The position numbers and the translations under genes were made by a program. DNA of 64,000 nt from Owenia fusiformis (Eukaryota; Annelida; Polychaeta; Sabellida; Oweniidae), in assembly GCA_903813345.2 (NCBI GenBank), contig CAIIXF020000008.1, forward strand, positions 22,242,822-22,306,821, in the 5' to 3' direction. Shown in pieces: positions 1-9,900 of the stretch (its first letter is position 1; each line of letters starts with the position of its first letter). The notes below the pieces were generated by a model. It searched no databases, was not told where the DNA came from, and saw only the letters and a list, made by a program, of their open reading frames with translations.

Positions 1-735
1 GTTAACATTGATTTGTCCATCTGTCTCGCAAAATCCACTTTTGGACCATTTTCCTTAAACCCTCTGTCAATAGGATTCCTGTTTTAAGTTAATTTTGTTC
101 AACATCAATACAAAAAACTCTCCTATGACTCTTGGTTCAAAAGCTCGCCTATTTTCAAAATGGTCACCATTCTTGTCTCGCGAAATTCACTTTTGGCCCA
201 TTTCCTAGCTTTACAAATAATTTCAGCTGTCCTGCATTGTAAAAAGCCATGTCACTGTAAAGAGTAGTTGTATGAAATAATTTTGTTACAAAAAGTCGGC
301 AAAATATTATATCAGTTTTTTTTTTTTTCAGCCATTTTAGTTAACATTGATTCGTCCATCTGTCTCTCAGTCAGTCCAAAAAAGTGGCAAGTTTTAAACC
401 TCTGTCAACACTTTTTAAATCCTCTGTAGATAGGATTCCCGATTTAAAATAATTTTGTTCAACATCAATAAAGAAAAAAAACCTGTGACTCCTATTTCAA
501 AATCTCGCCTAATTTCAAAATGGCCACCATTTTTGTCTCGGGAAATTCACTTTTGGCCCATTTCCTAGCTTTACAAATAAGTTCAGGTGTCCTGCATTGT
601 AAAAAGCCATGTCTTTGTAAAGAGTAGTTGTATGAAATAATTTTGTCACAAAAAATCTGCAAAAAATTATACCCGTCTTTTTTATTTTCACTTTTGAGCA
701 ACACCATGTGAGCCCAGTACCCACGGTACTAATTT
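1..735. repeat. Two diverged tandem copies of a roughly 339-bp repeat, cut by the window edge
   Basis: The block starting gttaacattgatt at position 1 recurs at 340, and both copies share the later stretches around the ttcaaaatgg and cctagctttacaaataa motifs, so the period is about 339 bp. The right side ends near the sequence cagtacccacggtac. It lies in the ABCB10 intron upstream of the first visible exon. Short reading frames on the minus strand are repeat-derived and not genes. The element class is not recognised. Confidence 0.6.
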
Positions 736-998
736 TTTAGGATGTAAAGCTGAGAACACTTGATATTTAAAATGTCAGTGAATTTAGAAAGAAAAATGTT
801 GGACCTTTTCAATAAAAATGACAATGTATTCTTTACCATTCCAATTAATGACACCTGGAAAAAGCTGTAAGATACCTCATCAAATATGAAAATAAGCATT
901 ATGGAGTATATATTACATGGAGTGCCGTGAGCAGGTTACAAATTAGGACAAGGCACACCTTCATTTCTGTCCTTCTGAAATTTTTATTTATTTTGCAG

Positions 999-3900
999 TT
1001 TTATGTATCACCAAAGTTGGCAACAATTGGATTGACAGTGGTTCCAGCAGTAGCAGTGGTTGCAATTTTTTATGGCCGCTATTTAAGATCAATCACTAAA
1101 CAAGTTCAAGATGCTCTTGCAAAGTCAACAGAGGTAAATAGTTACGTCATTATTTGCGATATTTCCCTACACTTTTAAGTCATCAGAACAAGTTTTGATT
1201 TCACACTAGAATTATTATTCATATTATACGAGGGGTGATCAATAAGTAATGGACGCTTTTTTACAGAGATACTTTTTAAAGACCAATCCCTTTGATTTTC
1301 CTACCAGTGATACATCATTCAATTATCTGTCAATTCTGAAGATTTGAAGACAAAATATATAATGCATGTTGATATATCCTTATTTCCGTGAAGGAAGTAC
1401 AGGTACCCCGGAACCGACATTTACGTCACATATTCAGTTTTTAGCCAGTTTGGCAAATTTCAGTTAGGTTTAAACTTTTTCATATGATACAAGTGTTGTT
1501 TGAAATATTTTGCTGACTGGTAACACACAAACAGTATTGTGATGTCAGAGTGTTGTATGGTCGGGGTTTGCAGGCCAATTTGAGGAAGCATTGTGGAAGA
1601 AGGGTTTGGTGAGAGAAGGGAACACCCTATACTCCATATGGACATTTGCACCTGCCCACAGATCTCAAAATGTTCAGAAAACAAATCCCTGGACCTCAAA
1701 ATTGAGCCCTTGGCCAGTGCACCATATTGTCAAGATCCGCTTAAATCTGCCCACATGTGACTTGTGTATTCCTATACTACTTATTTCTATAGAGAAGGGA
1801 CGCAAGTTTATTGACATTGATGAATTAAAACAACCTGTGCAAACTGCATCTTGCTACCATGTCAGAGAATGGATTCAGCCTTGTCTCACAATCTTGAGTA
1901 AGAGGATGAGGAATTGTGTACATGTAGCACTTGATGGAACCTATGTACAGGGTGTCCCAAAAAAAAGGAAACCAGCAATAGATTGCTTATTTCTCAAATA
2001 TGAATACTGATAGGAAAATTTCTTAGCTACCATCTGATAGATTATGATGTCCTCTTTCTTATGATACCAAAGTTGTCTATTTTCCTTCACGGATGACTGA
2101 GTAATAAGGGATTTAAGTGACCATGTCAGAAATGAGTTTGTACCACTTTCAGCCAAGTCAATTTCACCATCATAACAAAGTGATAAGTAACAACAAACAT
2201 CAGGATATCACTCTTTTACTCATTTATTCCAATTAAAATTACACATATCATATTTAACACCCCTTTTAAATCCCAATGTCCATTCAAAGTTGTTTTAACC
2301 CCAGTATCCTTCAACATGACCCCCATTCCTTTCAATGCAAATGTCTGCCCTTGATCTCATCGCACGTACTGCATCCCTGATGATGTCTGTCTGTCCCCTT
2401 AGATCCTCCACTGCTGCGACAATCCTGATGTTTTCATCAGACCGAGCTGTTCGTCTTCTTCCAGAACGTCCCTTGTCGAGATTGAGACTTGTTCCTTCTC
2501 TCTGATACTTCTTGATATTCTTCCAGATTGTCGACTTAGCAGGTACATTTCTATCTGGGAAGCGTACTCTAAACTGATCAGCAACCTGCTGAAGGCTCCC
2601 ACTTCTGAGCCACTCACTTACTACGAATACTCTTTGATCTTGGGTCAGCTGCATGAATTTGCTATGTTGAATGCTTGTTCAGAAATGTGTATTTCGAATA
2701 GGGCATGGTCTTGCATAGCCATTTTAATCCCTCATTGTTCAGCCATTCATGACAGAAAAAGTGGCACAAACCAATTTCTGACACGGTCACTTAAATCTCT
2801 TAGAACTCAGTCATCCGTGAAGAAAAATAAACATCTTTGGTATCATAAGAAAAAGGACATCATAACCTATCAGATGGTAGCTGTGAAATTTTCCTATTAT
2901 TATTCATTTTTGAGAAATAAGCAATCTATTGCTGGTTTCCTTTTTTTGGGACACACTGTAGAGGGCCCTGTAGAATTAATGTGGCATGAATATCACATAG
3001 TGATGATGAAATATTCAAAATCAACTATGGCATAACAAAATGGGGTAATTCATGACCATAATGGTTTGTTTTGTTCAGCCTGCATTCAACTGCGTTGCAT
3101 GTTAAACAAGCTAAAATTGCTTCAGAATGTTTGACGTCATGTCGGTCCCGGGTACCTATACCTCCTTCACGGAAATAAGGATATATCAAAATATATTACA
3201 TGTTTTGCTTTCAAATCTTCAGAGTTGATAGATAATTGAATGATGTATCACTGGTAAGAAAATGGAAGGTTTTGGCCTAAAATAAGCATCCATGTAAAAA
3301 AGTGTCCATTACTTATTGATCACCCCTCGTATTGTTGTTATAAGATACATTTTTATTTTACCATTGTATCACTAACATAACCTTAACAAAAATAGTATAG
3401 TATTCAGTATTGTGTTACGGAGCACTTTTGGTACCTCTGTTAACATGTATTAAATTGAAGAGTGATAATTTTGAACTCCTGAATCATGTTCCATACAAAA
3501 GTTATCATTTTGAACATCAGGATTAAAGTAAACTACCTAGTACTATAGCATCTGTTGTACATTATGGTATGTTTTTCTATGTTTTATAGATTGCTGAAGA
3601 ACGAATAAGTAACGTTCGCACGGTGCGAGCATTTGCCAAGGAAGATCGAGAGATTGCCACTTATACTGGAAAGATAGAAGATGTATTACAGTTGTCATAC
3701 AAAGATGCACTGGCAAGAGGAGTATTCTTTGGTTTTGTAAGTATTTCTTTGATTCAGAAATCATCCATACTATTAGTCAACTTAATTTGGTGACCAATTT
3801 ATTTTGGTGAATTGCCAATTTCACAGCCATTTATTCTTGCTAAATTCACCAAATTAACTCTCCACCAATTTTCCAATTTTGCCCTAATCGCCAAATTATG

Positions 3901-6900
3901 TTGACACAGTATATCATAGAGATATAAAGTAAATTCTGTCAAACCACTGGCGGACCATTACTATTCCATTTGTCAGTGCCGTAGTTAAAGTATTACTAAT
4001 GTTTCAATTTCTATCTGCTTATTTTTAGACTGGGCTTGCTGGCAACTTGATAGTTCTCACAGTTTTCTACAATGGAGGTCTAATGATGAATGAGTCAGCA
4101 CTTAGTGTGGGTGACCTCTCAGCCTTCTTACTCTATGCTGCCTATGTGGGTGTGGCTATGGGAGGTAAATAATTGTTTTTGTATGTCACCACCAAGAAAT
4201 GAAAGTGTTCTAGCTACCATTTTATGACCATCATTCAATGTCAGTGTTAATGCCTGTAATGAATCGCAAAAACTTGTAATTGCAACTAAGTTGTGACATT
4301 TTGTCATGTAAGTGCCTTATTATCTGATTTGATGGCTTAATGGTTATATAAAGGCTCATAATATTAGATATTGACAATTAATTTTAAAGACACTATGAAT
4401 TACTCGCAGACAGGACATTCATTAAAGGCACTATGAAAAAGATGATGAATGAAACATCGCATTAAAAGGACTATGAAATGGCAATGCGGACAACTTTAAA
4501 ACCCATTAAGTTTAAATCTCACACTAATATTTTAAATATGTCATATGAAGATTAACATAATGATGTTATAATACTCCCTTTACCATAATTGTGTTTCATT
4601 GATTACATTTTCCATGTATAGGCCTGACTTCCTTCTATTCGGAGTTGATGAAAGGTCTTGGAGCCAGTACTCGTCTATGGGAACTTATAGATAGGGCCCC
4701 AGCTATTCCTTTAACAGGTAAGCATATATTACCTTCTTACAGAGTGTTCCGGATACATGCATGTGTGTGCTTACACATTTGGAACACTTTGTTTATAGGA
4801 TTTTAACCAAATAGTAAGATTGGTGTCCATTTATCCACACTAATGGATCTCTGTATAAATTGTATATTTCTGAAATGAAGTACAGGGCGTTCAGTAAGTA
4901 AAGCTAATTTTGCTCTCAAACTTTTATTTCTTGTCTATCATCGTTCAAATTTTCAGTGGAGAAGCATCAGACACTTTTCTAACTATCCTGAAAAATGATC
5001 AAGATATAATGAATAACAGCAAAATGGTGGTTGTCATAGTAACGCAAATACGGGTTCTGCGGAGCAATTTTATAAGTTCACAGCATAGTAGATTTTGTTA
5101 ACGTTAGTTTCTGTCCTGTCTATATTTCAACCATAGTTCTGTGGCTACTACCCATTTTGCAGACACCAAAGACATATTTAGAGAATTGTGAATCAGATAA
5201 CGTACCCATCCTAGGCTGATATTGGTTAGTTCTGAGAGTTCCCTTACAGTTATACTGCGGTCTTCATCTAACAATTGCCTCAAATGATTCATGTTAGCCT
5301 CTTTGGTTAGAAGTTTTGGCCTCCCTGACCTTGGCTCATCACTTGTTGTTTTTCTCCCCTTTTGGGATTTCTGATACCATTTGTAGATTGTGTACTTAGG
5401 CACACTGTCCCCATATGCTTTTTGGATATCCCTAATGGTATCCTGCTTAGATTTCCCTAGCAACACATTGTATCTGATGCTAGTTCTCAATTGTTGTTTC
5501 ATTTCATTGTTCATTTTGCTTCCATTGGCAATCCTGGCAGCCATGATTTTGATGATGTCATGGAGCAGTGTCTGATGGATCATTCTGGATCATTCCATCT
5601 GTTGTATCATCTGTCTGTGATGTCATAGACTACTGTTGCCATGGTATCATATTTGTGTATGTTGTTGTTATGCTTGTCGTGACTTTCAGCTATAGCAAAC
5701 AAAGACATATGCAGCATTAATCTTAATCAATTTCATTGCATTATAACATTTTTATTAAAGTAAGAAATTGCTCCGCAGAACCCGTATTCACGTTACTATG
5801 ACAACCATTGTTTTGCTATTATTCATCATATCTTATCCAATTTTTCAGGGTAGTTAGAAAAATGTCAAATGCTTCTTCACTGAAAATTTGAAAGATAAAT
5901 GACAAAAAATAAAAGTTTGAGAGCAAAATTAGCTTTACTTACTGAACGCCCTGTACATGTACTGTTTTCAGCTGGCTACAGTCCCTCTACAGAAGTACAG
6001 GGTGGGATCCAATTCCAGAACGTCTCATTTAGTTACCCAGCTAGGTCGGACATCCCTATACTTGAGGACCTGAATCTCTCTGTACCTGCAGGGAAAATAC
6101 TAGCAGTAGTTGGTCCTAGTGGCTCTGGAAAGTCTACTATAGCTTCTCTGATTCTCAGATTTTATGATCCGAATTCGGGTAGGTCGACTGGTTAATACCA
6201 TATCTTACATGTGCTTTTGATATGATAATAAGTTGAACAGGATGGAGGAGATGAGATATGATGAATAATTATTTGTTTTAAAATGTATACATATAATATA
6301 TCAGGGGCGGATCTGGGAATGAACAAGGGGGGGGCCCAAATTTCAAGTCATAGAAAAAAACGTCCGCGCTTGCGCGGAAAAAATTTTTGGGCCCCTATTA
6401 CCCAAAAGTGGGCCCAAATTTTGAAATTTTGAGGCCCATTTTCTTCAAAATTTGGCCTGAAATTAAAAAATAAGGCCTTAAAAGGCCCAGTAGTGACCAA
6501 AAAGGCCCACTTTTTGGGGCCTGAAGGCCTTTTTTGGCCCAACATTTTTTTTGGGCCCAATTTTTTTTTTCTGGGCCCACCCAAGGGGGGGGGGCCCGGG
6601 CCCCCAGGCCCCCCCCCCTAATCCGCCAGTGTATATGTACAATGAATTGCCTGTAAAATTGTTAGAGAAAACTCTTCAACTTTTTAATATTATTGGTTAT
6701 TAAATAATACAATTTATGTGTACATAGAAAAATGAAAATCAGTTTTACTATCAATTTTTAATGGAAAAACATCAAATGTTTTTCAGCTGGCACCTACAGT
6801 TTATGCAAATTCTCAATTTCAAGTTAAAACCATGGCTTAAGTTGCCCATTTAACCTTATCATGATGTCTCAATCGGATCCCCTTATAGTGCGTTTGACTT

Positions 6901-9900
6901 GCTCATAGAGTAAAATACAATTGCTATTGTTGTTTGTTAGGTATGATACAGCTGGATGGGAAGGATGTGAACTCTCTTAGTCCTTCCTGGTTGCGTAGTA
7001 ACATAGGTACAGTTAGTCAGGTAGGTGCTCTCCATGTGTGGTTTTGGTGCTTTCTGGTGGTTCTATTAATTAACTTAGCTGCTCTGTTTTAGTATTATGC
7101 TCTCTGTGTGCACCTTAGGTGCTCTCCATGTGTACAGGTGTACTCTTGGTGCTTTCTGGTGGTTCTCTTAAATTTGGTGCTCTATTTTATGTGTTCTCCA
7201 TGTGCACTTTAGATGCTCTCAATGTATACTCTTGGTGCTTTCTGGTGGTTTTCTTAATAAGGTGCTCTATTTTATGTGTTCTCCATGTGCATTTTAGGTG
7301 CTCTCCATGTGTACTCTTGGTGCTTTCTGGTGGTTCTCTTAAATTTGGTGCTCTGTTTTATATGCACTCCATTTGCAATTTAGGTGCTCTCCATCTGTGG
7401 CCTTGGTGCTTTCTGGTGGTTTCCTTAATAAAGGTGCTCTATTTTATCATTTATGTATTCTCCGTGAACACTTTTTGCACTTTAGGTGCTTTCCTGGTGC
7501 ACTCTAGATGCTTTCCTGGTGCACTCTAGGTGCTTTCCTGGTGCATTCTAGGTGCTCTCCTGGTGCACTCTAGGTTCCTGGTGCACTCTAGGTGCTTTCC
7601 TGGTGCACTCTAGGTCCTCTCTTTGTTCTGTCAATATCCATATCTCATATTCTTATACAGTTTAAACAAAACAACCTGGCGATCAATATGAGTACCAGTA
7701 ACATTTATGTTGCAGGAACCCATTCTGTTCTCAAGCTCTATAGCTGACAATATCCGCTATGGCAGTAACCACCCTGAGGATGTAACATTCGATGAGATCC
7801 AATACGCAGCTAAACAGTCAAATTCACTCAACTTCATAGAGGCATTCCCAGAGAAATTTAATACTATGGTTGGGGAGCGTGGCGTCATGCTTTCAGGTAG
7901 GTGTAAAGTATGAAATTATTGGCATTTACAGAGGTTATCTGTCATTATATAGTCATTGTTCCTTGTTATTTCTATATTCTGTTTGTGATCAAGATCTGCC
8001 AATAGTGTCCACATGTTTATTCATTTATTTGACTGTTTCAGGTGGCCAACGACAGAGAATTGCATTAGCAAGGGCTATTTTAAAGGTGAGAATAAGTTTT
8101 TCAAAATTAGAGAGCTTACGATAAAAGTTATTTGGAATATGTTCAGGGTGTCAAAAAACAATGGCACCCCCCCTCTGCAGCAAAAAGAAATATGTATACG
8201 CAAACTTGTATACTCATACTTGTACTTGTGCAAGTCAGGTATAGCATTTGGGAGGAACTCTGGAAATGAAGATAGGGTGCTTTCATCCTTCAAATCACAA
8301 CAAAATATTTTGCAAGTTTGTAGTTTGTGAGTTCTGGCTTCAACATATGATTACAACTTAGAAATAAATTCTACCTGCCATTGCTCGAATATTCACAAAT
8401 CAATTCCCTTTGTAGGGAAATGAGGAACATTTTTCTAATGAAATGTACTTTCCTGGTTTCTTTGAGAAACCTTCCTCCCCAATTGTGTTTATGTCATCTA
8501 AAAAAAAGTTGCAGTATAAGTTTGACTAAAAACCCTCTATTATTGTTTCTTTACAAGTTTAATTTCTGTGTTTTCATTAACTAATACTACTTCTCCTTAG
8601 GGGGAATGGCCCGTGGGAAAGTCCACGTGACATCATGAATAGAGTGATTGACAACCTGGAAAGACAGGTAACTTAAATGGGGTCCAGGAAACTGGGCATG
8701 TAAGACATGGCTGCAATGATGTATATGCAATGTTGATGTGGAAAAGCCAGTCGGTCCTGTAGCTCAGTGGTAGAGCACTTGCCCGGAAAGCGAGGGGTCG
8801 TGGGTTCGATCCCCACTGGGGTGGACTGACTTTTTCACATCAGCCCTTAGCACAGGATTTCATTCTGTGTTTTCATTAACTAATACTACTTCTCCTTAGG
8901 GGGAATGGCCCGTGGGAAAGTCCACGTGACATCATGAATAGAGTGATTGACAACCTGGAAAGACAGGTAACTTATATGGGGTCCAGGAAACTGGGCATGT
9001 AAGACATGGCTGCAATGCTGTATATGCAATGTTGATGTGGAAAAGCCAGTCGGTCCTGTAGCTCAGTGGTAGAGCACTTGCCCGGAAAGCGAGGGGTCGT
9101 GGGTTCGATCCCCACTGGGGTGGACTGACTTTTTCACATCAGCCCTTAGCACAGGATTTCATTCTGTGTTTTCATTAACTAATACTACTTCTCCTTAGGG
9201 GGAATGGCCCGTGGGAAACTCCACGTGACATCATGAATAGAGTGATTGACAACCTGGAAAGACAGGTAACTTATATGGGGTCCAGGAAACTGGGCATGTA
9301 AGACATGGCTGCAATGCTGTATATGCAATGTTGATGTGGAAAAGCCAGTCGGTCCTGTAGCTCAGTGGTAGAGCACTTGCCCGGAAAGCGAGGGGTCGTG
9401 GGTTCGAACCCCACTGGGGTGGACTGACTTTTTCACATCAGCCCTTAGCACAGGATTTCATTCTGTGTTTTCATTAACTATTATCATCCTTGGTTTATAA
9501 TGAATTATATTAATTAATTATCATCCTTAGTTATCATTAATCATATGTTAAATTATCATACTTGGTTTATTATGTCACCACCAAAAGTGGTGACATATTG
9601 TTATGGTCTCCGTTTTTTTGCGCTGGCGTCCGGCGTCCGGCGTCTGTAACAATTTCTTACAACTTCCTATAACTTAACAAATACTGTTTAGACTGACTTC
9701 AATTTTTTTCTAAATCATCTGCATGTTCTCAGAAGTTCAAATCTGACTTTAGATTTGACATTTCACCTTCAATGACCTTCTCAAGGTCAAAAAGGTCTTT
9801 TTTCAACTTGCTTCACATTGACTAAATTTTTTTTCAAAATCATCTACATGTTCTCAGAAATTCAAATCTGACTTTAGATTTGACATTTGACCTTCAAATC

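Larger units (their letters stand above)
8564..9480 (+). repeat. Triple 299-bp tandem array with tRNA-like and exon-like modules
   Basis: Three nearly identical units with exact 299-bp period; for example ggggaatggc starts at 8601, 8900 and 9199. The phrase ttctgtgttttcattaacta precedes the first unit and follows the last. Each unit holds, in order, a pyrimidine-AG acceptor-like site, a 67-bp exon-like segment with a good donor (CAG|gtaact), about 85 bp of linker, a tRNA-like sequence, a T5 run and a tail. It lies in the ABCB10 intron 8086-11029. Only a few base differences separate the copies, so the amplification is recent or homogenised. Confidence 0.92.

Noticed and set aside
1591-2010. 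139-codon plus-strand frame
   Set aside because: Runs across the border of two nested transposons and shows no domain.
7119-7529. 136-codon frame on the plus strand
   Set aside because: It lies wholly inside the tandem repeat of an ABCB10 intron; the peptide is a repeated low-complexity string.
8601-9265. The three 67-bp segments as normal ABCB10 exons
   Set aside because: The flanking exons already join LARAILK to [11 protein letters not shown] without loss, and inclusion would bring a stop; kept only as an exon-like feature.
8753-9422. Functional tRNA-Ser(GGA) genes
   Set aside because: C at position 33, a weak acceptor stem and no long variable arm argue against a working serine tRNA.
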